Assembly: GCA_019614645.1 (NCBI GenBank)
Contig: JABWDB010000005.1
Location: 3,690,001 to 3,754,000, forward strand
Reading direction: 5' to 3'
Source: Stratiolaelaps scimitus
Lineage: Eukaryota; Arthropoda; Arachnida; Mesostigmata; Laelapidae
DNA length: 64,000 bases
Part shown: positions 46,781-59,872 of the stretch, piece by piece
How the letters are laid out: each line of letters begins with the position of its first letter
Numbering within the stretch: position 1 is the stretch's first letter
Notes under the pieces: generated by a model
Database searches by the model: none
What the model saw: only the letters and a program-made list of their open reading frames with translations
Told to the model about the DNA's origin: nothing
Position numbers and translations under genes: made by a program

Positions 46781-47921
46781 ACACTTGATAGCTGAAGCAA
46801 TGAGAACGAATGCCACATATAATACATTAGATCGGTGTAAGGAAAACGCCACACTACTTGATCTATACAAGCATATGTATGCGCAACCATTTGAGCGTAA
46901 ACACCATATCTTGTTGTTACATGCACATTTATATATTGGAGTACACGAATGCTGTCCACACGGTGTCGAATGGCGAACAGTCAAAGCGGATAATTCAATC
47001 AACTGGCGATTGAAGGTAGCGACGGTAGCACAATTGGACCGGCTCGACCACATCTACCGACGATCGCGGTGACAGCCTTCCCAGGTTAGGTTGACTTTTG
47101 GTGTTCGCTCGATTGGTCGATGATTGGCATCACCCTAATACTAGCTATACAATGATCCTATTGCCCTGTTGAATATGACTTCTAACAAATATATATATAT
47201 ATATAATATATTGCTATATCAGCGATGACGAAAGCGATGACGTCCATATACAGCGATGACGTCCATATATTACGAATTCATGCGTACATAATAATTTACT
47301 ACTATGAAAAAAAAATGCCGAAATAAATATTCACGTGCCACAAGGTGGTGAGCAATCAGCAATTAAAAACAAACGAACAGAAACGAACGAGCTGGTGTGA
47401 CAAAATTTACGACTCCCGAATGACACAGTCTGTCCATAGTGAAATTTGGTTCGTCTCGCCCACATGCGAACACCATAGCTGCATGATTCGTAGCTCGTAC
47501 TAAAATGACGATGATTCGGCCGTGTCATCGATACAATATACACTTGGCCGAACGTCGACGACGAGCAGCGCAAACAATTCACTATGTCGTCGATACATAT
47601 GATAAAGGTCAAACGGTTCCTGGCGTGCGGGAGAGCGCCTGAGTCGAGATGTCGTATTACGGTATCGCCTACCAGCGGTGATCAGGGTCTGGCGCGGCGT
47701 GCCCAACCTACTCACGCTATGTCTATATATGAATAAGAGTTTTTGGGAACGCTTGACAGATTCATGATCAGATCGAAAAAAAATTCACAACAAATATTCT
47801 GCTTCATGTGTTCTACAGCGCAGCCGACTGCTGCCTCGGAGTGTCTGTCAGTGCGGTGTCAATCAACAACGACCGAGCGATCATGTGCTATTCGGCTCTT
47901 TCGAACAAACGCAATATGCAC

Positions 47922-47955
<34 letters not shown>

Positions 47956-48107
47956 GTATGCAATGCTGTACAGTTGTCATTCTAACACACGAATGAAACA
48001 GTCGAGGGCAAAGATGAACATCGCGGTGGCGAACTTTGTGCATTGAAAAATTGATTAATGATAATAATAACTCGTTTCGTTTACTTTCGCCTGCCCCTTC
48101 CTCATGG

Positions 48108-48111
<4 letters not shown>

Positions 48112-48169
<58 letters not shown>
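48112..48169. repeat. (AT)n microsatellite, about 28 units
   Basis: One of the three longest AT runs of the window. Confidence 0.95.
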
Positions 48170-48171
<2 letters not shown>

Positions 48172-48700
48172 ACATGTGCGCGCTTCGTACATGCACGTCA
48201 CAGAAGATAACGAGGAACAGGGCAGCAACAACTTCAATTCGTCGATAGCAAACACGATCGTATACAACCAGAAGACATGGCGAAAAGGCAGACGAAAGTA
48301 AACAAAACGAGTTATCTATTATTCTTAATCAATTTGTCAATGCGCAAAGTTCGCCACCGCCATGTTCATCTTTCCCCTCGACCGTTTCATTCGTGTGTTG
48401 GAATGACACCTGTCTCATTTCACTCTCGCTGACAAAAACGGCAATAGCAACAGTAGCTGCAGCAGCAGCACAACAACAACAACAACACATCCGTACAGTA
48501 TTACATCATGTGCCGTTGTTTTATTGCGCTACGATTCACGACGCCAGTGCGACCCCAGCAGCCGCCACCCCCCACTCCCCCGCTGATTGATAATCAAATG
48601 ATCTGATCACCGCCTACAACGGTGAACACCGGCGGGCAGGCCAACGGCACCGAGTAGAACACCGCTGTTAAGCCCAATGCGAAAAATGCAACAAAACAAG

Positions 48701-49440
48701 CCACAAAGATCATGGCGTACGCCGCCCTCGTCCACGTAAATCGACCGTTTTGGGTGCCGCGGGGGAGAGAAGAGTGTGTTCAACAACGATCATCGTCCTT
48801 CGTTCCACAACCGACCGACCGACCGACCGACGGACGGACGGACCGTTCGTTCGCTCGCGCGACGGTTGACGTTCTCCGCTGTCCCCTCCATATTCGCGTT
48901 GTCCAACCCGCCGAAGAGAGGTCCGCTATCCGCGCCGTAGTACTCATTCGTAATCGGCACTGCGCGACAAAACAACTAGGCGTTTTCGCTGCGCCAACAC
49001 TCGCCGGCGCTCGATGCAGAAGTTGCCGTCGTCGCCGTCGGCGCGAACGCATTCTGTTTCTCCATTCGCTCCTTTCAACTAGTGACAGACAGCCCCCCCT
49101 CTCTCTCTCGCTCTCTCTTCTTGCATCGTTCGCTTTCTTGTGCGGTTCTTGTTTTGGTCGTCCCGTTGCTTCCACGCGGGTTCTGCCATAATCGAAGACA
49201 GATCCTTCTCTCGGTGTTGGCCGCGACCGACTGCGGCGGAAGCTTCTGCCGACGCACACGAGCACTTCTGCAAGCGCCGCTGTCGCGGTGGCCGTGCTGT
49301 GTAGCGACCGAAAGCAGAAACGGCCATCAACGGCCACGGACGGCCTGGATACAGGGTGTAATAGTAGCAAGCGTTGTCGCAGACGAACAGTAACAAGTCC
49401 TAGTAGCTGCTGTTGTTGTTGCTGCTGCTGCTGTCCTTCT
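48701..49440. other. GC-rich island with tetranucleotide and CTG repeats
   Basis: It contains a CCGA/CGGA tetranucleotide run at 48810-48842, a C/T-rich block at about 49094-49125 and GTT/GCT triplets at about 49406-49432. Several overlapping ORFs on both strands (for example a 196-codon minus frame) are explained by composition. No domain is recognised. A promoter or untranslated exon is as likely as coding sequence. Confidence 0.4.
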
Positions 49441-52400
49441 GCTAGTGCTATAAGTGGAACAATTCAACCGTCTAACCAACACATTGTTAAATGTTGGCGC
49501 TCATCGCTCACCAGAGCCGGCATCGGCGATACCCCCATATGGTGGTCGCTACTCTCATACGTACGCACCACGTCGAAGCAGTTGTAATTATGGGCCACAA
49601 CATCGGCGCGGCGTGTGATACGACTCGAGAGATTACAAAGTCAATTGAACGACGTTTGTACATGCGCGAATAAATAAAAGGCATATGGCACGATCAACGA
49701 GGCAAATAAACAGATTCGTCTGTTAACGCATTGAACGATCGAGCATTTATTCGATTAATTTGATTATTAAATGAATCAAAAATCATTCTCGTGATTAGCC
49801 TTCAATCAAGTTCGGCGTAGCACTTCGAGCAGCAGACTACCAGAGAATGGAGAGTCGAGCCGTAAGCAAGTCGTATGCGAGTCTGCTTCATCGACGTATT
49901 ACGCATCGTCAGCGATTGTAGCTGGTGGCATGGACGCTCCTAATTACCAACATCGTTAATGAGTTAAGCAAGTGTTCTGCGCAAGCCCATGATGGTGTGT
50001 AATCTTCACCATATTCATATGACTGATTCGTTTCGTCGAAGATCATGTCATGACACGAAGAAGACATTAAAAAGACTCCCTTCGTTCGCCTCCGATACCT
50101 GGAGGGAAACATCAGGTTCGATATCGACGACAGCTGACAGGTAGATACCACCGTATACCGACGATATTTGTTTCGCAAAAAAAAAAAACAGCGATCGTTT
50201 GCAAACCAGATAATCGCATATTTAAGTTGAAGACGGGCACAAACAAATAGGCTCTCTTCTTGCTGTCACATGTCTGTGCGAACATTGTGAGAAGCGAGTT
50301 CGCTGTTACGGCTGCCCGTTACGTTCCTATCGAGTATCGAAATGTAACTAAGCAAAGGGCACCCAGGATCGGCGGCTAGCGGAAGAGAAATCCCTGAATT
50401 GTCTGGATAGGAACACTGGCTAACTTTGATTGTCCTATTGGAAGGCCGACTGTTCGACAGGCCCAACAGATGACGAACCAGTGGTTGAACCTGTTCGGAA
50501 CAGGTAGCGCCTTTTGCTGATCATAATTTCCCCGCCGACTGCAAATCGGTTTAGTATTAATATGCGCTCTATTGAACACATATGTATTGGGTTCTATATA
50601 CAATGGTTTTGAGCTGAAATATTAAACGGACGCCATGCAGGGTATTAAGTGTACATTACGGGCGTTCATATTTTTTGCAGAGATCATCTTTGAGCCATGT
50701 AGAGATGAGTCAAATTCTTTGGTATATCGCCAAGGGCGACTAGCAGAACGAAAACAGTCATTATCATTGGTGCTCGCGCTTGAGAATGGGATGCGGCTCC
50801 CGCTGAACATTTGCTTGCTTAGAAAACGCTTGTTTCATACCCGTGAGCCGCCGTAGTCATTCGTGAGTCATTCCAACGATAGCAGTGCGTACATCTTGCA
50901 GAATCACAAGGAACGATAATATTCGAGCCCACTAAGTTATGTATACAAACTGGTTGGATGTATAACAGAGCGCGTCAAATAAACAGTTAGAACTGCAACC
51001 GGAGACGAGACAACTACATAATGAGAACGATACTCGCTTGCTCTGCAAACCGAATATCGTAAAGGGCGCAGCACCGCTGAGATCTACGCGGCCGGAAAGA
51101 AATCATACATTGAAGGGCCCCCTTCAAAAAAATTTGTTCTACAAATTGCAATTCGCTGCGTGCTCGACATCTGTCATTGGGTGGAAACCGTAATCTATCG
51201 CATCTGCAGCTCGAAGCGCTTTCAATCTTCTGTCGCCGAAAATGGTAGCGAGATATTTAATACCAGTTGGGCTTCCCTCACGAAAAGGCCTTGACCTTAC
51301 CGAACAGGTGTGGTCATCCAAATAAAAGAGTTGTCCTCATCCGAGCGACGCATTCTCCTAGGTTCGTCGCGTGCAACTAGCTGGCAACTTTCACTTTTGG
51401 CGCGAACAGCGGTGTGTGAAGGAAGAAATTTGTCGGGTCGACGACCGGAGCAATAGTTGTTCTTGTCGAGTCACCCAGGATATCTACACTCGAGGATCGT
51501 TGTTTGGATAACTCTGTTGGGCTCTATGCAGAAGGGAATAACACACCGACTCAAAGGAGTCGCTCTCTTTCTCGATTCGCATTTAGCATTGAGTCATACG
51601 AAGTTGAAAAACAAGTTGAAGAAACAATTTGACTCCTTAAAGGTCATTGCGGTTTTGAACTGATTCCCAGCACTTGAGGCCGCCGCAGCAGCAGCAATAC
51701 AATCTTGTCATCCATAGGCTACCGACTTTTTCGCCTGACTCTTGACGAGAGAAACACTTGAGAAACTTCCAAAGTCTACCATCAAAAGTCAATACAAAAC
51801 GAGTAGCGCTCATCAGCAACTTTTCACCAACTCGGACCTCCCGTCACATACAGTTGTCGCAATGGGAATGTGGGCGACAAAGGCCGAACTTAAAATGGAT
51901 AACATTGTGATATTAGTGAGGCATAATTTGAGATGTATAGTACACGTTCCTGATTAGAGTTCGTCCATCGATTTCTGGATAATTGTTATACGGGTCTTAG
52001 CTTTATCAGCCAGCATCTCGTGTTGCCGTTAATATGGACATTAGGAGATTAAGAAATGGAAGTGCTACTTCGGTCTTCAGAAAAGATCGCGTTTGGGTAA
52101 ACGGCAAACATCTGATATAGCTACCGGTTGACGAATCAAATAGCCCCCCGGTTTTAGTCAAAGCAACTCAGCTTGCCGTCCTCAGGGTGTACTCTCTAGA
52201 ATTCTTCGCTCGTTCCGAATTACTTACTCCATGTGAACTACCTAAATTACGTCGATTTTCTGTTTGTATATTAAGATGACTGACGCTATTTTGGTCAACG
52301 CAGCCGTTACTGTGGTAGACTTACCAAAAAGGTAATTACTGAATTGTCGACAATTAAATTGAGAAGCATCGGCTGGAGATCTTCCCCTTTTAGCTACACT

Positions 52401-53080
52401 ATTTGGCCAAGCGACGTCGACCGTGCGTTCGAGTTCCTACGTAGTCCTCGAAAGTCACAAGAGTCCACAAACGAATTTACCACTACTACTTAGCACGCTG
52501 CGGTTCTTCACTGGTATACGCACACGTCCGTAGGTGCACTATTCAAATGGCGAAACAATACAACCTCGCCTACACCTCGCAGCAAACAGAGTAGACGCGC
52601 GCACAAAGTTCGAACAGACGCAAGATTAAAGCTTTCGAAGGGCCAAAAAAATCGCTAGAGCCTAGACAACACCTGGGCTAGTCGACGAGATCGTCTTGTT
52701 TCCCTTTCTGAGTACGTATGATTTTTTGGTGAGTTGTGGTTGTTGCCTTGCCAAGGCGATTCGTTGCTTGTCTAGAGGTGTGTGTGAACCCATGCAAAAC
52801 GGCAACACTACGCGAACAGCACTCGATGATCGGGCACGCACCGGTTACTACGGCACTGTCAACACTGTTTCAACACTCCGACGCAACAGGTCTAGCCAAC
52901 AAACAGACGCACGCATAGAGGTTCAGATGGCCGCTGATTGAATGTACGCAGCCAGTCGGCTGTTCGATTGCTACCACGGTAGTCTCCCCTTTCAGTATCA
53001 ACTTCTGCTTGGCCTCCTTTCCCGCAACGGATACTCCTGAGGTCAAGCGGCCGATGGGGGGTGCAGCATTGAACGTGGCA
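49441..53080. other. Intergenic or intronic DNA, no gene recognised
   Basis: No recognisable protein, RNA gene or repeat family. ORFs are short and without domain. Confidence 0.4.
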
Positions 53081-54720
53081 ATCGTTGACCAAAGTTGAGA
53101 TGCCAAAGTTCTTCACCGGCTCCCTCGCCACTGTTATCGTATCAGATGATGGTGATTTGGTTTGCTGCTTGCGTTCTAGACGGTACCGCAGTTGTTGTTG
53201 GTGTCGTCATCGTTGTTATTGTTGTTGTCGCTGCTGCTGCTGTTGCTGTTGCCGCGGCGTTGTTTTTATGTTTGTTTTGGTCAAGTCAGTTGTTTTGAGT
53301 CGGCGACATCTGCGTGGCGGGGGCATCAATCAGCCTTGCTGGCTTGCTTCGAGTAAATAGCGCCGCGGTCGTGTCCGCTGTACGCTGTGCATGAAGATCG
53401 CAATGACGACAGAACTTTGACGACAACGACGACGGCGCCGCCGCAGCACAGCAAAACTCGGCGACTCGAGGAGTGGTCCGTCGCTGCTGCCGCCGCCGCT
53501 ACAACTACGACTACTACTTACTGATCCCCGTTGGGTGTGGACCGTCGCCGTGAGGACGTGCTGTGGCGACGGGCACGAGACGGAGCACCGTGGCGGGGCT
53601 CTCAGATCGCGTGCCCTTTCCACCGTTCACGGGCACTCTCTCTTGCCGCCCAATGGTGATCTCTCTTACGAGTGTCTGCGGCGGCAGCGGTGGCGACGGC
53701 AGCGGTGGCGGCGATGGCGGTCGTGGCTGCTTCCTTTCCTCCGCATCCCCTGCATGGACATCAGCAAATGCTGGCTGACTCGCTGGCTGGCTGACTTACA
53801 CGCTGGCTCTGTATGAACTCGACAATAGCTGCTGGTGCAGTAACAGCAGCTGTAGTAACTCTGCAGTTGAACTGATGCAGTGGCCAGAAGCGGCGGCGGC
53901 GGCGGCGGCGACAGCAGCAGCAGCAGCTCCTCAACGCAGCGCAGCTTAGCTCTCTATCATCGGGTGAGCGCGCACCGCTGCTGAGCACAGGCAATACAGG
54001 GCGGGTAGTGCATGCAGGCTCCTTTCGGTTGGCTTCCACAAACACTGAGCAGAGCAGATGAGAGCGAGACACAACGTCAGATGGCAGAGCTCGCTCTACG
54101 GTCTCCTCCGCATCCAACGGTGCGAATGCCAGCGGCGAACATCGAGCACCGAGCAAAGCACCTGGCCAAGTGAAGACAAGTGCGCATTACGGCGTGAAGC
54201 CGTCTGGAGTAGCACTGGAGCATCCGAGCCACGACGACGGCGGCCGCGACAGCTGCTGCCGCTGCCGCGTAAACAGCGACATCGAACGCGACACCAGCGA
54301 AGGAGAGATGAAGGGAAGATGGCGATAAGCGTGAAACGATCGCTCAATAACGAGCGAGGTGACCTGGAGGAGTGGGTAACAGCCGCCTGTGGACGATGGC
54401 TCCGATGAACGGTGGAGCAACGAGGTGACCCGCCGTGTGAGGTGAGTCTGCACTGGAAACAAGTCGGCCCAGCATGCCTACCGGAGCTGTATCTGTTATT
54501 GTTGACGAGCCGGTCTCTGAGTCAACATCGGTCACTACCATCACCACCACTGCCGTGTGTGATGCCAGCTGTCGGACCACCTTCTGGGCGGAATTTCGGC
54601 TGCGGATGGTTGTACTGGTGGTCCACACGCGGCTCGAGCTGCCGCTGGGCGCTTGCCCCGCGCCGGGGTTCACGGGGGGGGGGCGGAGGAGGAGGACACG
54701 GACAATGACGGAACGGCACA
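53081..54720. other. GC-rich triplet-repeat island
   Basis: Dense GTT/GCT runs lie at about 53185-53260, CGG/CGA blocks at about 53425-53450 and 53660-53725, and GGC and CAG runs at about 53889-53930. A G-run lies at 54672-54682. ORFs are open on both strands without a recognisable product. It resembles the islands at 45.2 and 48.7 kb. Confidence 0.4.
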
Positions 54721-57700
54721 ACGTGTGCTTTCACAACCAGCAACAACAACAACTCAATGACTAACAATAACGCGACCCCAGCGGTAATAATGAACGCCTT
54801 TCATATGGGTCGTGCACTGGGCCACATCGGAAAAATAAATTAAGATTAGTAATAAAGATGACTTACGTATCTATCGCATTGATGCGCGTGATCTTCTTCG
54901 CTAGCGAGAGTGTTGCTAAGAACATCACGCTCCTAGCCATCAAGCATATACGTGCATATATGCAGTATATGCCTGATGGAGAGTACGAAATAGGTGTTCT
55001 ATGTGCATCTTTGTAGAGGATTCGTCTCCGAACAAAATTGCCCTGTTCTTGCGCAATCTGACAATCATAATTTCTGCTTCAAATCAATCGTGTTTCGCTT
55101 GCTCAACCTCTTGCGGATGCTAGCTGATAATCGACAGCAGCACAAACGATTGGGTTAATGTATGCGTATAGATTGATGTACGACTAATGTATGTTAGACG
55201 TCGTACTCTTCACTAATCAATTAGAAAAATATATTCACCTGCTTGTTCCTGCAATAAATACCCTAAATATCATTTCTGCTACCGTCATTCTACATCTATG
55301 TGCTTGAAACGGGTGAGGAACCACAAGGTGGTTTATTTATTCGACCGGTCGAGGTACGCTGACCGACCGGCTTTCCCGCCCTGTGAGAAACGCGCACGCA
55401 CGAAATATAGCAGTTTCGTGATAGGATGTACCTCGCCGCCCCCGCCGCCGGAGATGCACCTTGAGATATACCCCCACCGGAGATATATCCCTTTGGCCGT
55501 ACTCGCGACCGCGTCGGCAGTGTCTTCTTCTTCCTCATCCACTCTTCAGGCATCCCCACACCCCCACGCCCCCCACACCCCCGAAGATGTCCGCTGACGG
55601 TTGATGTCTCCGCTCTCTCTCTCGTTTCGTTGTTACCGCAACTCGTCATAGTCCAGCTCCCGGCGATTCGCGTCGTCGCGGGCGATCCTCTCATTCAATT
55701 TGCATTGTCGTACGATTCCATTCCGCCGTGATTATCGGCGTCAGCGAAGCGTCCACAGGAACACGCCACGCCACAAAACGACAAAAACACAAACAGGCGA
55801 ACCCATTGCCGGGAATCTGATCCTCGTAGGGATCCGATTCGTTACACTATTATGGCTGCTACTGTTGCTGTTGTTGCTGCCGCCGTCGCCGACGCCGCAA
55901 CTGTTGCGGTGCTGTTGTTACCGTTCATGTCGCTGCCATCGACGAGCCTTCTGCCTTCATATTCATGTTCGCGTTGTTGTCAGCTGGCCATCAATTTGAT
56001 GTAAGGACACAGCGGGACTACCCCGGAAAAAGAGAATTGAGTGACGTTGACGTCACTGCCACTGCTAACCCCCCGGGGGGGGGGGGATTAGCTAACGAGA
56101 CGGCAGGCAAACGCATAAACAGGCGCGAGTGAGGACAACACACACACAGACATACAGGCCCTGCAGTCGCTTGGTCCATATAGAACATCTAAGCCAAGCA
56201 GCGGACTGAGCGAGCCAGCTTCTCTCTAGCCTGAGGGCGACGACATCGACGAGAACACATGTGCCGGTCATCGTTCGCCCCTGCTGTACTCTACCATGAC
56301 GATCTAGCCAGCCGGGGAGCCACTGAAGGTGGGCCGGGTGCCGTCGTGACCTATACTTACCCATATATGTGAATATTCGTCTTTGCGACCCGATCCCGGG
56401 TTGCCACTGGGCGGCATAACGGTGGTGATAATAGTCATCTAATAATAATAATAATAATAATAACAATTTTGTGGAGGAACATTTATCGATTTGTGTTGCT
56501 GCTGTGCTGCTGCTGCCGCTGCTGCTGTTCTTAGTTGCTGTTGCGGCGAGTAAATGCAGCAGATGCAATAACTGATTGAAGTCGCTAGAGCTGCATCTCC
56601 CCAGCAGGAGGAGGAGGCCTTGCTTTGAGCGGAACTCGCCGAAGCGTTCAGTTTTTGTTTGGCTGTTATAGATGGCACACATCTGCAGGTTGGAATTTGC
56701 GCAGCATGGATGCTCGTCTGCCTGTGGTTATTATCGAATGAGTGTGCCTTTCTAGATCATGTATTTAGAATTCGCTTCACGTGACGCCAATTTTTCTTAG
56801 ATAAAACGCACCTATATATATATATATATATGTGTAGACAACACCGTATACATGTGCCGTCGATGGACACAATGTAGCGCTGCAGGGTTCTAGGCTGGAA
56901 ATGTTACTTAATAGTGAAGCCTGTCTGCGTAAAAAACTGGTGGCTAAGTGTAATAATTATATAATCACCAGGCTGTGCCGTTAGGTATCGTTTGTTATCC
57001 GACAAACAACGATGGACTATGCCGATTTGATGGATACACGCGTTTAAACCATCACAACCAAAAGGGTGGAGTACGATTGTGGCGTTTCTCTTTAATAAGC
57101 TGAGGAAATTAGAGTTAGTTGATTTCGACATGACAATGATGATGTCAAACAAGAAGTCATTCATTGTGGTTGTTTGTTGTGTCGAATATAGTAGTGTATT
57201 GTATTGAAAGGCGTGAAGACCTGATAGACAGCTCTTAGTGGATGCGTTTGAACACTATTTAAACAAACTTTATTCAGCTGCTACCCAAAGATATTCAGAC
57301 ACGTCTGGTAAACTCAGACCTCGATATTACATTTGGTCGACGCAAGCGGACCTTATGAAACCTAACAATAGGTAAATTATGGGATCCGCACCTGTTTCTA
57401 TGAAGAGTGTTTAAACGCCTTGATTGACGTAAGTTTGTTTCTTTGTGGTTTGACGTTTTTTTTAGCGCCGCTTAAAAGGATCTCATCGATTGTACCGAAT
57501 CGAAGACGCAATGTACAATATAAAGAGAGAATGGTGAATCTTCTATAAATAATCGCCCTCAGCTAAAAGCAATGATTTCCACCGTAATTCAACAGCGTGA
57601 GGATTCAAGCTCTGTTCGCTGGTGGTTATTTTTTAGCGATCACTTCACTGTTCCATAATGTCAACGGACAATGATGGAGACACCCTCGTTATCTCACCAT

Positions 57701-58254
57701 GTCACCTGTACCGAACAGGCAATAAATCATAAGGGATAGCCAATATCTTTTGCTGCTCACGGGTTATAAGCGTATGCGCTCCGTGCATGCAGAACGACTA
57801 CGAACTCCGTCGTCATTTCGAGTGTCCAAGGTTAGTTATCCCTTAGCCATCTGGGCTCTAGTTACCAAATGACGAGGTCACCACCCGATGTTATCGGTGT
57901 CTTCCGACTCAACCAACAGATATGGGGAAATGTAAGGAAGGATAATCGACTGTGTAACACAGCAACAGCACCAGTATCACCATCACCGGTAGCAGATCTT
58001 CTCTACAGACCGACGAGAATATAAATGGGTGGACACGGCGTGGATAACAGCGACAATCGCTTATCTCAATGTCATTGTGATAGCCGTTTCATAAGGCGCC
58101 GTTTAGCCGGTTAGTAGAAGACTTGATCCATCCTTCCGGGACCCTCCCCTATTCACGACGATGATGCATTCATCGCGTTCACTATGCTCTCCTTATCGCT
58201 TATTGTAACTGGCAGCATTGTACAAACGAAATTCAAGCTTACAGTATACGTACG
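54721..58254. other. Intergenic or intronic DNA, no gene recognised
   Basis: It includes a GC-rich block at 55.4-56.0 kb with GTT/GCC triplets, a G10 tract at about 56082-56091, an (AAT)n at 56440-56463, CTG triplets at 56499-56535 and (TA)n at 56814-56831. No gene was supported. Confidence 0.4.

Positions 58255-58331
<77 letters not shown>
58255..58331. repeat. (AT)n microsatellite, about 35 units
   Basis: A run of AT units of about 70 bases, followed by (GT)n. Confidence 0.97.
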
Positions 58332-58332
<1 letters not shown>

Positions 58333-59240
58333 GTGTGTGTGTGTACCACTGCTAGACAACAGCAAGCGTCCGTCTTGTGGACGCACCTATGACGAAGTGA
58401 TATCCAGTCTTTCACCGAAGCTCGACACCGGAAGGCGACTCGCACAGCTTTCTTTCTGCAAGTCGGGAGAATGCTTTGCCTGCGCTGCGTTGTCCAACCC
58501 ACCGACAGGCTATCCGCCACTCAAAAGAAGGCTCGACCTTGACACGAGACGCCCCGAAAGAAAAGGCTCCCACTGCGAGTGATGCGACCGACCGCTGTTT
58601 TGAATTACAGCGCCGGCTGACAGCACAGTCGGGCGGATCACGTCCATACACAGACTAAATAGCCGAGTTTTCAGTTAAAAGCGCCTTTCATTGACACCTC
58701 GTTCGCCCGAAATCGTCCATCTACCATCGTCACAGAGCAGGCGCTAATTGCCTTGATGCTATGGATAGTGACACTCGTTAGTAATGCGGAACGGTGAACG
58801 TCCATTGCATTCGTTCGTTTCTGCGGAACTGAAATCGCTTTGACGGCGGTGCCCTGCCGCCGTCTTTACAAAGGATTCATCCGCTAAGGCTATTTGCGCT
58901 GTGATTACTAGACGGATACAAGGGAGTTACTTAAAGGAAATTAACATAGGCGATACATTAATTGATATAATAATATGAAAAGCAAAATGTGTTATGCATT
59001 ACATGAAAAATGACTGCCTTCGTTGAACTTCATTTAACAGTACATTTTTTATATACACATAGACGTGCGTTCCTATGTGGAAAGACGGACGGAAGATGTT
59101 TCCAATGTCTTGGTTGACGCACCCCTATATTTCAATAAATCGTTACAGAGAATACACATTTGAGGCATTTATTCTGTATCAGATTAATGTTCGTGTCAAA
59201 TAACATACACACCACAAAGAACCGGCGCATATGACGTTGC

Positions 59241-59872
59241 ATGAAGCCTGCTACAATAAAATGTGTCGTATTTCGGTTGTGCAAAATGATAGCGCACCAC
59301 CTCAATTATCGAGTGTTCTCGCTGAATTAATCCAGTTTGTATTGAGCATTCAAGCTGTACTGTAGCACATCTATCGATTGGCCTTGAATTCGACCATAAG
59401 TTGTAAAGCAATCAGGCAAGAGTTAGACCTTAAGGTTCATAGATTAACAGTTTTAAGGACAATTAAACGTTATCTGCATACTAGATAAGCGACAAGATAA
59501 GGCTTCAATTCACGTCATCGCTAGTACACGTGCGCGGTTAGGAGGAAGCCTCGAGTGGCCAGCATGTTCTCCTGATCTCAGTCAGATGGAGAACCTCTGG
59601 GGCATTCTTGTCCGACGAGTAAATGCGTCGAATCGACAGTATACATCCGTGAAAACACTAACAGAGGCGTTGTTGGAGACCTGGAGAGGTCTCAGCTACC
59701 AGATCCTGCCAAATCGAGTCTTTGACGTTATAATTAGCGAGGGCGGGGCCACTCGGTACTGATTAGCCCAAGAAAACGAGAATTCATTCAGCGAGAACAC
59801 TCGATAACTGAGGTGGTGCGTTATCATTTTGCACAACCGAAATACGACACATTTTAATGTAGCAGGCTGCAT
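59241..59872 (+). mobile_element. Internally deleted Tc1/mariner transposon
   Basis: Positions 59241-59329 and 59784-59872 are inverted repeats of 89 bases with about five mismatches. Between them on the plus strand lie two transposase pieces. At 59420-59485 there is a helix-turn-helix-like segment (LKVHRLTVLRTIKRYLHT), which runs into stops. At 59556-59762 there is the C-terminal end with WPACSPDLSQMENLWGILVRR (the SPDL..ENLWG DDE-catalytic signature) to a stop. The two pieces are in different frames and the middle is missing, so the element is non-autonomous. At about 630 bases it is half the usual length. I could not confirm the TA target duplication at the ends. Confidence 0.88.
59556..59762 (+). 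pseudogene. Tc1/mariner transposase C-terminal fragment
   Basis: The open frame encodes about 68 residues with SPDLSQMENLWGILVRR, then an amphipathic tail to TGA at 59760-59762. It has the last catalytic acidic region of a DDE/D transposase but not the first two Asp. The N-terminal DNA-binding piece is in another frame. Confidence 0.8.

Larger units (their letters stand above)
46191..48700. other. Microsatellite-rich stretch without recognised gene
   Basis: Large AT tracts at 46713-46780, 47189-47210, 47924-47954 and 48112-48169. Two near-identical motifs GCGATGACGTCCATATA lie at about 47236-47270. A 133-codon minus ORF at 46214-46615 has no recognisable domain. Confidence 0.4.

Noticed and set aside
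48780..49370. 196-codon minus ORF in a GC-rich island
   Set aside because: Arg-rich reading caused by CpG-rich low-complexity DNA; several frames of both strands are open and none has a domain.
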